From: DAOVFN01 sp964607835
GTDB lineage: Archaea; Aenigmatarchaeota; Aenigmatarchaeia; QMZP01
Direction of reading: 5' to 3'
Assembly (NCBI GenBank): GCA_964607835.1
Contig: CAZSLL010000031.1
Coordinates: 1 to 6,054, forward strand
DNA: 6,054 nt
The notes below the pieces were generated by a model. It saw only the letters and a list, made by a program, of their open reading frames with translations. It was not told the DNA's origin and made no database searches. The position numbers and the translations under genes were made by a program. Positions 1-5,396 of the stretch are shown here, in pieces. How positions within the stretch are numbered: the stretch's first letter is position 1; the number at the start of each line of letters is the position of its first letter.

Positions 1-59
1 TGCATGTCGGTTACACAGGAACCTGGAGCATGCCTGACTTCGGCGTAAGGGGCAACTAA
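1..59 (+). CDS. C-terminal end of an unidentified protein (5' partial)
   Basis: An open frame enters from the left edge (first full codon at position 3) and ends at the TAA at 57-59. It gives 18 residues, HVGYTGTWSMPDFGVRGN. The Gly/Tyr/Trp/Thr-rich, beta-strand-like composition would suit the end of an extracellular protein, which would agree with the secreted proteins further along, but that is a guess. The best support for its reality is its place: the stop lies 21 bases before a strong hairpin-plus-T-run terminator on the same strand. No family can be named from so few residues. Confidence 0.6.
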   Translation, partial: HVGYTGTWSMPDFGVRGN

Positions 60-80
60 GCCTTCAGAAATTAAACTAAA

Positions 81-119
81 CATGGGGCGAAAGCCCCGTG
101 GACTTATTTTTTTTATTTT
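81..119 (+). terminator. Intrinsic-type terminator: GNRA hairpin plus T-run
   Basis: Positions 81-88 (CATGGGGC) pair with 93-100 (GCCCCGTG) to make an 8-bp stem with one G-T wobble, closed by a GAAA tetraloop (89-92). A T-rich tract follows at 104-119 (TT, A, eight Ts, A, four Ts). It lies just after the stop at 59 and should end the upstream transcript. Archaeal RNA polymerase terminates at U-runs alone, so so well formed a hairpin is notable. The minus-strand reading has only a weak T-rich tail, so it looks oriented for + strand transcription. Confidence 0.8.
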
Positions 120-126
120 CCTTTCC

Positions 127-140
127 CAGCCCCGGGGCTG
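127..140. repeat. 14-bp perfect GC palindrome
   Basis: CAGCCCCGGGGCTG is its own reverse complement. It lies 7 bases after the terminator T-run and shares the AGCCCCG and GGGGC blocks with the terminator hairpin (92-98 and 84-88), so in RNA the two could compete for pairing. Possible roles are a second or back-up hairpin or a protein-binding site; the sequence does not decide. Confidence 0.5.
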
Positions 141-275
141 CACCCTCAACGAGTCATCCCATTATTCTTCCCATTATAATACATAATAACTGTTAAGCAA
201 TACGCTGCCAGGCCAATGCAGCAATCATGGAACACACAACTAATATAAGAATAATCATTTCTTGTGTCACTGACC
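141..275. other. Non-coding leader region between the first terminator and the surface-protein gene
   Basis: This AT-rich stretch holds no credible gene. It contains a 9-bp direct repeat, TCCCATTAT, at 157-165 and 169-177 (12-bp period, roughly one helical turn), running into a TATA-like ATTATAATAC at 173-182. A weak inverted repeat GCTGC/GCAGC lies at 204-208 and 218-222. The only ATG-started frame (229 onward) has 17 codons and no binding site for ribosomes. The tandem 9-mers could be an activator site, but nothing shows this directly. Confidence 0.4.
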
Positions 276-296
276 AGTAAGTATTTAAAGCTTACT
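276..296 (+). promoter_or_regulatory. TATA-box promoter inside a 21-bp imperfect palindrome
   Basis: TATTTAAA at 282-289 is a good archaeal TATA box. With the usual 25-27 base spacing, transcription would start near 312, leaving a leader of about 20 bases that includes the ribosome binding site and excludes the GTG at 305. Exact arms AGTAAG (276-281) and CTTACT (291-296) flank the box; 8 of the 10 symmetric pairs around position 286 are complementary. A dimeric repressor binding here would block TBP, so this is a plausible operator. Confidence 0.6.
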
Positions 297-320
297 ATCA
301 AAAAGTGGCTACTGAAATAA

Positions 321-326
321 AAGGTG
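321..326 (+). promoter_or_regulatory. Ribosome binding site AAGGTG (decides the start at 332)
   Basis: AAGGTG matches the archaeal Shine-Dalgarno consensus GGAGGTGATC in part and lies 5 bases before ATG 332. It favours that start over the in-frame GTG at 305, which would lie upstream of the predicted transcription start and would place charged residues ahead of the signal peptide. Confidence 0.65.
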
Positions 327-331
327 TTCGA

Positions 332-1699
332 ATGAAGACAATCGCGTTCGCTGTTATGGCTTGCATGCTAATGGTTCTCTCAGGCTCAGCCCTGGCTGAC
401 ATGAATGTCACCAACAACATTCAGACCACTGGTGAGGTGAATCTGGAAACCAACGTTCAGACAGACGGCAACGTGGAGGTCTGGATAGACGGCACAAACA
501 TAGGCGATGCTGTTGGTGAGATGGGAAACGCCATCAACGGACAGGGCGAATACATACTCGCAAATGAGGATAAGTGGCTCCAGGATGACGAGGGCATTAC
601 CAAGGGAGACCTGGTTGATGCAATCCACGGCGCCATCGGCTTCCTCTTCGGCAACCACGCCTCAGACCATGAGGAGCAGATTGCCGCTGACCTTGATTCA
701 TACTTCTCAAGCGACCAGGAGATGGCCCAGGCAATGCAGAGGCTAAACAACCTGGAGCTCGAGGCCGAGGCTGTCTCGAGGACGCTTACCGAGATTGCGC
801 CTGACGCATACTGCCAGGCCAAGATTGACATGATGATTGAGTACGGTTTCGACAGCGTGAACTGCGCTGACATTACCTACTACCACTGGATTGTGCACAA
901 CTCCCCTGAGGTCACCAGGGTCATAGGCGTGAACACACAGGGCAACGGCTACTCTGGAGTGGACAGGCCTGACCTCGGATACGTGGACGTACCCGAGAAC
1001 CTGAGGGATTACGTGCCAGGCCTCACGAGGCCCATAATAATCGACCATTCCCCTGACGGGCTTCTGACCACAAAGGACGAGTTCAACCTCTTTGCCCTGA
1101 CCAATGCCCCCACTGTGTGCCAGTATTCTGAGGAGTACTTCGAGTACGGCGAAGGGCACGACTTCCAGCAGGGCCAGAAGACCAGGGCCCACGAGACCCT
1201 GGTGGAGCTCAGCGAGGGAAGCCATGAATACTACATAAGGTGCTCTGACGCCTACGGAAAGGTGGCTTACTCTGCTTCAGAGGGAGCAGGCCATGCGGTT
1301 TCCAGCGTGACCAGGGACACCACGCCGCCTGAGCTTTCATGTTCCATCAACGAGCAGGCACTGGCTTACGGCGCATCCGAATCCGCCACAGTGTCCTGCC
1401 GCGTGACTGACCTAACGGAGATAGTGGCAATGGAACTCGCGGGCTTCGGCAGCTTCGAGTCTTGCGGTGAAGCGCACTGCTTTGCGATAGGTATTGATGA
1501 TGCTGAAGAGGGCAGGCACTCCCTTTCTGTCAGGGCAGAGGACATGGCAGGGAACGAGGCACTGCTCATGGATTTCGCCACCATTGATGTTGACAAGACC
1601 CCGCTCCCGGAGGAGCCCGGGCCCCTCGAGAACATAACGAGGAACATCACAGGGTTCATCACGTCCATATTCAACAGGAGCAACTCAACAGCACGCTGA
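332..1699 (+). CDS. Secreted surface protein with Ig-like modules and sequon-rich C-terminal tail
   Basis: A 455-residue exported protein of unknown function. Residues 1-22 form a classical signal peptide (MKTIAF..., hydrophobic core, SALA before Asp23); there is no lipobox. Next comes a beta-like tandem repeat of 12 residues (29-40 and 41-52, pattern N-I/V-Q-T-x-G-x-V), then a mostly helical, acidic region with coiled-coil character (about 75-160). Two Ig/FN3-like modules follow: about 245-315, with C263 and C304 as a probable disulfide, and about 330-425, opened by DTTPP and containing C337, C356, C378 and C383. C161 and C178 make another likely pair, so all eight mature cysteines can pair, as expected outside the cell. 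No C-terminal membrane anchor or sorting motif is visible. The last 24 residues hold four N-x-S/T sequons (N434, N438, N448, N451); a fifth is at N25. Codon use is AGG-rich like its neighbours. The Ig-like folds are judged from sequence pattern only; adhesin or S-layer-associated roles are possible. Confidence 0.85.
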   Translation: MKTIAFAVMACMLMVLSGSALADMNVTNNIQTTGEVNLETNVQTDGNVEVWIDGTNIGDAVGEMGNAINGQGEYILANEDKWLQDDEGITKGDLVDAIHGAIGFLFGNHASDHEEQIAADLDSYFSSDQEMAQAMQRLNNLELEAEAVSRTLTEIAPDAYCQAKIDMMIEYGFDSVNCADITYYHWIVHNSPEVTRVIGVNTQGNGYSGVDRPDLGYVDVPENLRDYVPGLTRPIIIDHSPDGLLTTKDEFNLFALTNAPTVCQYSEEYFEYGEGHDFQQGQKTRAHETLVELSEGSHEYYIRCSDAYGKVAYSASEGAGHAVSSVTRDTTPPELSCSINEQALAYGASESATVSCRVTDLTEIVAMELAGFGSFESCGEAHCFAIGIDDAEEGRHSLSVRAEDMAGNEALLMDFATIDVDKTPLPEEPGPLENITRNITGFITSIFNRSNSTAR

Positions 1700-1737
1700 G
1701 CCATCCTGTGTAGTGCATCCGTGCTCTTGAACAATAT

Positions 1738-1750
1738 CCCTTTTTAAGGG
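1738..1750 (+). terminator. Possible weak terminator after the surface-protein gene
   Basis: CCCTT-TTT-AAGGG is an inverted repeat with 5-bp arms and a 3-base spacer, 38 bases after the stop at 1699. It contains a short T-run and is followed by another T-rich patch. It could be a terminator; the TTTTTAAG core also resembles a TATA element, though it lies rather far upstream of the next start. Confidence 0.3.
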
Positions 1751-1772
1751 TTTCGATTTGTCACTAAATAGA

Positions 1773-1780
1773 TATAAATA
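1773..1780 (+). promoter_or_regulatory. TATA box (TATAAATA) for the WbqC-family gene
   Basis: TATAAATA is followed at archaeal spacing by a predicted start of transcription near 1803, a few bases before ATG 1809. The transcript would then have a very short leader. An alternative box, ACTAAATA at 1763-1770, would start transcription near 1793 and keep the GTGAT element at 1800-1804 (4 bases before the ATG) in the message. Either choice puts the in-frame TTG at 1758 upstream of the message. Confidence 0.6.
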
Positions 1781-1808
1781 TTGTGTACAAGCCCTCAAAG
1801 TGATTTCC

Positions 1809-2507
1809 ATGCTAAGGGTATCGATGCACCAGCCCAATTTCCTTCCCTACAATGGTTTCTTTGACAAGATAGCGAAATCCGACCTTTTCATAATCGTGGA
1901 CCACCTCACCTTCTCAAAGGGAAAGGACAACTGGCACCACAGGAACAGGATACGCACCAACAGCAATGGCTGCGGCTGGGACTATCTCACCGTGCCTGTC
2001 TCAGAGCACTGGAACTGGAAGCCATTCAAGGAGGCCATGATATCAGGCGTCTTTTCGCACAGGAGGAGGAAGCACCTCAGGACCATGGAGCACAACTACA
2101 TGAAGGCCCCCTTCTTCCCGGAATTCTTCGGGGAGTTCAGGGAGGTATATTCCCAGAATGAGCCCAACCTCGCCGAGTTCAACATAAAGCTCATCATGTG
2201 GTTCCTGGAGAAGTTCAAGGTCAAGGTGGACGTCCTGCGCTCGAGCGAGCTGGACTTCAGAAACGGCTTCAGGAAGACTGACATGATAGTGGAGCTCATG
2301 AAGAGGTGCGGCGGGACGCATTTCATCTCAGGCGACGGCGCCAGGGAATACATAGAGCCCGAGAAGTTCAGGGACGCGGGCATAGAGCTTGTGTTCCAGG
2401 ATTATGACCCAAAGCCCTATCCCCAGGCCTTTCCAGGGTTCGTGCCCAACCTATCGGCCTTCGACCTGCTCATGAACACGGGTAAGCTGGACTGCAACGG
2501 GAAGTGA
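1809..2507 (+). CDS. WbqC-family protein
   Basis: A 232-residue cytoplasmic protein of the WbqC-like family (Pfam WbqC). Seen in the sequence: the opening M-H-Q-P-N-F-L-P-Y-N-G-F-F-D-K (residues 6-20), an SDLFIIVD stretch (24-31), WHHRNRIR (42-49) followed by the LTVPV strand (60-64), SGDGAREY (174-181), YPQ (204-206) and NLSAFDLLMNTG (214-225). These are the family's conserved blocks in order, and the length matches a complete member. WbqC proteins are often encoded in O-antigen and other surface-polysaccharide clusters, but to my knowledge the reaction is not settled. ATG 1809 is preferred because the family motif begins at once and a GTGAT element lies 4 bases upstream; the longer TTG start at 1758 would add 17 residues unlike the family. 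The gene lies between a secreted protein gene and a kinase-like gene and has its own promoter. A part in surface-glycan or glycoprotein synthesis is inferred from the family and from the nearby glycosyltransferase. Confidence 0.85.
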   Translation: MLRVSMHQPNFLPYNGFFDKIAKSDLFIIVDHLTFSKGKDNWHHRNRIRTNSNGCGWDYLTVPVSEHWNWKPFKEAMISGVFSHRRRKHLRTMEHNYMKAPFFPEFFGEFREVYSQNEPNLAEFNIKLIMWFLEKFKVKVDVLRSSELDFRNGFRKTDMIVELMKRCGGTHFISGDGAREYIEPEKFRDAGIELVFQDYDPKPYPQAFPGFVPNLSAFDLLMNTGKLDCNGK

Positions 2508-2512
2508 GCCCT

Positions 2513-2556
2513 TTATACAACTAATAATTAATATGTATAATAGTCACTCATGAGTG
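2513..2556 (+). promoter_or_regulatory. Promoter of the kinase-like gene with two inverted repeats
   Basis: Two symmetric elements lie in the 82-base gap. TTATACA (2513-2519) and TGTATAA (2534-2540) are exact inverted arms 14 bases apart, the second overlapping the best TATA-like box (TATGTATAA, 2532-2540). Four bases on is a perfect 12-bp palindrome, CACTCATGAGTG (2545-2556), between that box and the predicted transcription start near 2562. Both are placed where a dimeric regulator could act. The first repeat could also belong to the end of the upstream transcript. Which TATA-like element is used is uncertain, since TTTATACA at 2512-2519 is also a fair box. Confidence 0.5.
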
Positions 2557-2589
2557 GTGCTTTTTTATGCTTTTCTCCACAATCTAATT

Positions 2590-3564
2590 ATGCACGAAGG
2601 AGAACCCACGCCTGAACGCAGGCCGGGAACAGGCCCCGCAGATTCTGAAAAAGAGGAGGAGGGAAGGCCCAACCCCGCTGATGTCAGGAAAGAAATTTTT
2701 GAGGGCCTTGAGGGTGTCAGGAAATCCTTTGACAATGCAGACCCTAATATCGTTCTGGAACCTGAGGCATACGAGGGACTGCTCGGGCACCTGTCCATCC
2801 TCGAGGGACGCCGGGACGACCTGAACCGAATCGGCCAGACAGAACAGGCTCATGACATGAATAACAGCATCCTTGTCCTCAGGCTCGCCCTCCACGAATA
2901 CGGGGATACTGCATTCAGGGATTCGGGTGGAGAAAGGTCGGCGCTTCCTCCCAACATGTTTGATGTAACTGGCGCCAATCTCAGGCTTTACAGAAGCGTG
3001 AGGGGTGCCCTGGAGAGAGGCATGGGCGTATTCAGGGACGAGCCGAGGATAAATGACAGGATAGGCTATTGCTTCGAGAGGGTCCTGGAATCAGATGATA
3101 TCAGGGAATCGATTGAGGAAAGGGAAATCTCCTTTAACACGGACAACGGGAAGGGCATATGGACCTGCATGGATCCCAGGAGGTTCCAGTCAAGGGTCCC
3201 ATGCAATCTCATTACCAACATGCTGAAATACGGATGCATGGCGGGTGGTTGCTCTGTCAGAGAGGAGGACGGATACGCGGTGTTCGAGTTCTGGAACGGG
3301 GTGGACAGGGAAATCTCCCCTGAGCAGGAGAAGAGCATGTTCGAGGGCGACAGACTGGGAAGGCCTGGCTACGGCGGTGATGAGGGGGTCAGCAACCTCG
3401 GCGAGGGCCTCCAGAGCGTTAGAAGATATGTAGAGGGCCTTGGCGGCGAGGTCTGGGCAGAGTACAGTCACTGCGGAGGCTACACAGGCGACGAGAAGCT
3501 GGACAGCGTGACCGGCACCCTTACCATCAAGGGAAGAATCCCCCTTGCCTCACCAGAGGAATAA
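2590..3564 (+). CDS. Soluble histidine-kinase-like protein (HD-x-x-N phosphoacceptor box plus HATPase)
   Basis: A 324-residue cytoplasmic protein with no membrane segment and no visible PAS or GAF sensor domain. Residues 1-50 are acidic, proline-rich and probably disordered. A helical part follows with AHDMNN: His88 is the likely phosphoacceptor, in an HDxxN box like that of NtrB, CitA/DcuS or Spo0B-type dimerisation helices. The C-terminal half is a GHKL ATPase: N-box NLITNMLKY (206-214, Asn210 key); a G1-like FEFWNGVDREIS around N236-G237, where the usual DxGxG is altered; an F-box-like MFE; and a G2 box with G271 and G273 in NLGEGLQSVRRYVEGLGGEVW. The order fits a complete kinase core of normal size. 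The G1 change means ATP binding or kinase activity is not assured; a Spo0B-like phosphotransferase is an alternative. ATG 2590 is chosen although no ribosome site is clear; GTG at 2554 or 2557 is possible but adds a hydrophobic stub and probably lies ahead of the transcript. No response regulator is encoded in the window, so the partner and signal are unknown. Confidence 0.75.
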   Translation: MHEGEPTPERRPGTGPADSEKEEEGRPNPADVRKEIFEGLEGVRKSFDNADPNIVLEPEAYEGLLGHLSILEGRRDDLNRIGQTEQAHDMNNSILVLRLALHEYGDTAFRDSGGERSALPPNMFDVTGANLRLYRSVRGALERGMGVFRDEPRINDRIGYCFERVLESDDIRESIEEREISFNTDNGKGIWTCMDPRRFQSRVPCNLITNMLKYGCMAGGCSVREEDGYAVFEFWNGVDREISPEQEKSMFEGDRLGRPGYGGDEGVSNLGEGLQSVRRYVEGLGGEVWAEYSHCGGYTGDEKLDSVTGTLTIKGRIPLASPEE

Positions 3565-3634
3565 CCTGAGCAGCTCCCCTCAATATCATTACATATACTC
3601 TATTAGCTATCAGCCAGTCCTAAAAAACCAGCAA

Positions 3635-3642
3635 TTATATTA
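3635..3642 (+). promoter_or_regulatory. TATA box for the glycosyltransferase gene (leaderless transcript likely)
   Basis: TTATATTA lies with its centre 26-27 bases before ATG 3665, the distance at which archaeal transcription starts. No Shine-Dalgarno sequence lies in the pyrimidine-rich interval (CCTTTCCTCCCC). Together these suggest that the message begins at or next to the A of the start codon. The purine-rich patch just upstream (AAAAAACCAGCAA) could serve as the TFB-recognition element. Confidence 0.6.
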
Positions 3643-3664
3643 ACCTTTCCTCCCCTAACCAATC

Positions 3665-5137
3665 ATGGCAGGCATAATCACCACAATGGTAGCGGGAATG
3701 ATATACTCTGGATACGCAGTGCTCTTCTTCGGGATATTCATGATGTTCATGGCCCTGTTCAATAAGGCCAAGTTCATGACCTATAAACTGGACCGGACAC
3801 ACAGGCCAAGGTTCTGCTTCCTTGCCCCTGCCTACAACGAGGAGGATTTCATTGAGGCAACAATCCAGGCCTTCATGGGAACGAGCTACCCCAGCAGGCT
3901 CAAGCACATGGTCATCGTGAACGATGGCTCCACTGACAGGACGCCTGAAATCATAAAGAAGTACGCCACCCACATAGTGGACTCCAGGACCGGCAAGACA
4001 ATTAAAGGAATCGCAAAGGTGAGCGATGACTACCCCAGGATTACCCTGGTCAACAAGACCGGAGGGGGAAAGGGAAAGGCCTACGCCCTGAACACGGGCC
4101 TCCCCTACGCAAAGGGAGACCTCATCCTCATCACAGACGGCGACATCAGGATAAGGAGGGACATATTCGAGCAGTCTGCCAAGCACTTCGCTGACAATGA
4201 GGTGGGCGCGGTGGTGGGCTACGCCAGCATAGAGAAGACCGGCAGGAGCCTGCTCGAGGGATTCATAGACTTCGAGTTCTTCTCCACACAGGAGCTCACC
4301 AGGCGGGGCTTCAACGTGTTTGGCGTGCACTTCATAATCCCGGGAGGAATGTCAGTGTTCAGGCACGGGCTTATAGAGGACATGGGCGGATACCCCCCTG
4401 ACACCCTGGCAGAGGACACTGACCTGTCCTTCAACATAATGATGAAGTCAGGCAAGAAGATACACTACGACACCAGCGTGAAGGTGGTCTCAAGCGAGCC
4501 CCTGAAGCTCAGGGACCTCTGGGACCAGAGGGTTCGCTGGGCAAGGGGCAACCTCCAGGTGACCTGGAAGCACAGGGACAAGGTGGGAAGGCCCCGCTAC
4601 GGCCGCTCTGCCACTTTCATATACCCCTTCTGGCTGGCCTACATAATCCTGCCCATCGCATTCCTGCTCTCCACAGGGGGAATACTCCTTGACATGGTGT
4701 GGAACCTTGGGGTGCCCTTCCCTGACTTCATAAAGGACCTCCTCATCATATCCTTCTTCGGCTCCTGGCTCTTCTCTGCCATCCTGTACAGGGGGCGCTC
4801 TGCCCTGGAGGGCCTGCTGAGCCCCGGGGTCCCGGTGTTCTCGGCGTTCTTCGCCTTCCTGTTCTTCGACCAGGGCATCATCAGCCTCATCACCTACCTG
4901 GGGTTCCCTGGCGTGGCCTTCTGGACCGCCACCATACTGGGCGTTTGGATACTCGCGGCCATCCCGGGCAGCTACCTGTCCGTGAGCCTCTCGGACCGCC
5001 ACCAGAGGCTGGGCACATCCCTCCAGCTCCTGGTATTCGGCTACTGGATGTTCCTCATCACGTGCGTGGTCCACGGGTACGTGAAGCAGGCCTCCCACCA
5101 CCCCAACGTGTGGATAAAGACCAAGAAGGATATTTAG
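3665..5137 (+). CDS. Membrane-embedded family 2 glycosyltransferase, processive type
   Basis: A 490-residue polytopic enzyme that should move a sugar from a nucleotide-activated donor to a growing glycan or lipid-linked acceptor on the cytoplasmic side of the membrane. An N-terminal membrane helix (about 7-31) is followed by a GT-A domain with the family 2 landmarks: LAPAYNEED, VNDGSTD (Asp87, Asp91), the metal-binding D158-G-D160, GGMSVFR, the catalytic-base motif AEDTD (Glu250, Asp251, Asp253) and Q288-R-V-R-W292, the Q-x-x-R-W signature of processive synthases such as NodC, hyaluronan and poly-N-acetylglucosamine synthases. Four or more membrane helices follow (about 318-345, 356-376, 393-445 as more than one, 455-475), then a short basic tail, WIKTKK. 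Length and order are normal and no catalytic residue appears missing. The donor and product cannot be read from sequence. The nearby secreted proteins and WbqC-like protein suggest surface glycan or exopolysaccharide. The start at ATG 3665 suits the TATA box and the first helix. Confidence 0.93.
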   Translation: MAGIITTMVAGMIYSGYAVLFFGIFMMFMALFNKAKFMTYKLDRTHRPRFCFLAPAYNEEDFIEATIQAFMGTSYPSRLKHMVIVNDGSTDRTPEIIKKYATHIVDSRTGKTIKGIAKVSDDYPRITLVNKTGGGKGKAYALNTGLPYAKGDLILITDGDIRIRRDIFEQSAKHFADNEVGAVVGYASIEKTGRSLLEGFIDFEFFSTQELTRRGFNVFGVHFIIPGGMSVFRHGLIEDMGGYPPDTLAEDTDLSFNIMMKSGKKIHYDTSVKVVSSEPLKLRDLWDQRVRWARGNLQVTWKHRDKVGRPRYGRSATFIYPFWLAYIILPIAFLLSTGGILLDMVWNLGVPFPDFIKDLLIISFFGSWLFSAILYRGRSALEGLLSPGVPVFSAFFAFLFFDQGIISLITYLGFPGVAFWTATILGVWILAAIPGSYLSVSLSDRHQRLGTSLQLLVFGYWMFLITCVVHGYVKQASHHPNVWIKTKKDI

Positions 5138-5240
5138 CCAACCAGCCAATTACATCAATGAATAAAAAATTGCTATTCCTCGGTGAACACTTTTAAGTGG
5201 AATCCAATGCTTTTAAAAAACTTTCACCACCTTTCAGTGC

Positions 5241-5306
5241 TTGTAGTGCAACAATTATATACCATGGTCCTTGTTATCGAAAAGCAAAATAAATTGTAGT
5301 GCAACA
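5241..5306. repeat. 13-bp exact direct repeat TTGTAGTGCAACA (two copies)
   Basis: Copies lie at 5241-5253 and 5294-5306, starting 53 bases apart (about five helical turns). The first abuts a TATA-like TTATATA, and a further AGTGC is at 5236-5240. The 9-base core TGTAGTGCA recurs at 1709-1717, after the first surface-protein gene. Each copy is weakly symmetric (TTGT...ACAA in the first). A regulator site or a remnant of a mobile element's ends would both fit. Confidence 0.55.
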
Positions 5307-5327
5307 GTAATGTTGGATACATCTTCC

Positions 5328-5335
5328 TTTTTAAG
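5328..5335 (+). promoter_or_regulatory. Candidate TATA box for the last surface-protein gene
   Basis: TTTTTAAG would start transcription near 5357, giving a leader of about 40 bases that includes the GGGGG ribosome site. The competing TATATGTTTAAA at 5372-5383 would start the message at or after the ATG and leave no ribosome site in it, so the upstream box is preferred. The choice is uncertain. Confidence 0.35.
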
Positions 5336-5385
5336 CTTTTTAGACAATTTGAAGGTACCGTCAGAAGGCGGTATATGTTTAAACC

Positions 5386-5393
5386 AAAGGGGG
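5386..5393 (+). promoter_or_regulatory. Ribosome binding site AAAGGGGG
   Basis: The G-run can pair with the CCUCC of the 16S 3' end with one G-U wobble. It lies 3 bases before ATG 5397 and 6 bases before the adjacent ATG 5400, so the second ATG has the more usual spacing. Its presence argues against the in-frame ATG at 5310, which would put 29 residues ahead of the signal peptide. Confidence 0.6.
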
Positions 5394-5396
5394 ATA

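Larger units (their letters stand above)
5138..5396. other. AT-rich intergenic region with repeats and several TATA-like boxes
   Basis: This 259-base gap is markedly more AT-rich than the gene before it and holds no credible gene. After the stop at 5137 come CACTT-TT-AAGTG (5188-5199) and a TTTTAAAAAA patch, possible transcript ends. TATA-like boxes are at 5255-5261 (TTATATA), 5328-5335 (TTTTTAAG) and 5372-5383. A short inverted repeat TACCG/CGGTA (5356-5360, 5369-5373) lies just ahead of the next gene. Open frames of 11-12 codons begin at 5158 and 5264 but lack support. The exact direct repeat is listed separately. Confidence 0.5.

Noticed and set aside
204..222. GCTGC/GCAGC inverted repeat as a small RNA hairpin
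   Set aside because: A 5-bp stem with a 9-base loop is common by chance, and no terminator or promoter frames it convincingly.
305..331. GTG 305 as the start of the first surface-protein gene
   Set aside because: It lies before the predicted transcription start and would put nine extra residues ahead of a standard signal peptide; ATG 332 has a good ribosome site.
457..1225. Minus-strand open frames opposite the first surface-protein gene
   Set aside because: The + strand frame has a signal peptide, ribosome site and domain structure; the antisense frames have none of these.
3635..4330. Long minus-strand open frame opposite the glycosyltransferase
   Set aside because: It lies opposite the catalytic domain of a clear family 2 enzyme, has no recognisable motif and no promoter or ribosome site; it follows from the GC-biased codons of the real gene.
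4490..5149. Minus-strand open frame of 219 codons opposite the glycosyltransferase membrane domain
   Set aside because: The product is a low-complexity, Gly/Glu/Pro-rich mirror of hydrophobic codons and resembles no protein family.
5158..5299. Tiny open frames at 5158 (12 codons) and 5264 (11 codons)
   Set aside because: They are too short, lack ribosome sites and show no similarity I recognise; the second ends inside the 13-bp repeat by chance.
5241..5306. The two 13-bp repeats as a CRISPR array
   Set aside because: There are only two copies, they are far shorter than CRISPR repeats, and no cas gene is nearby.
5310..5396. In-frame upstream ATG 5310 for the last gene
   Set aside because: It would add 29 residues before the signal peptide and ignore the GGGGG ribosome site before 5397/5400.
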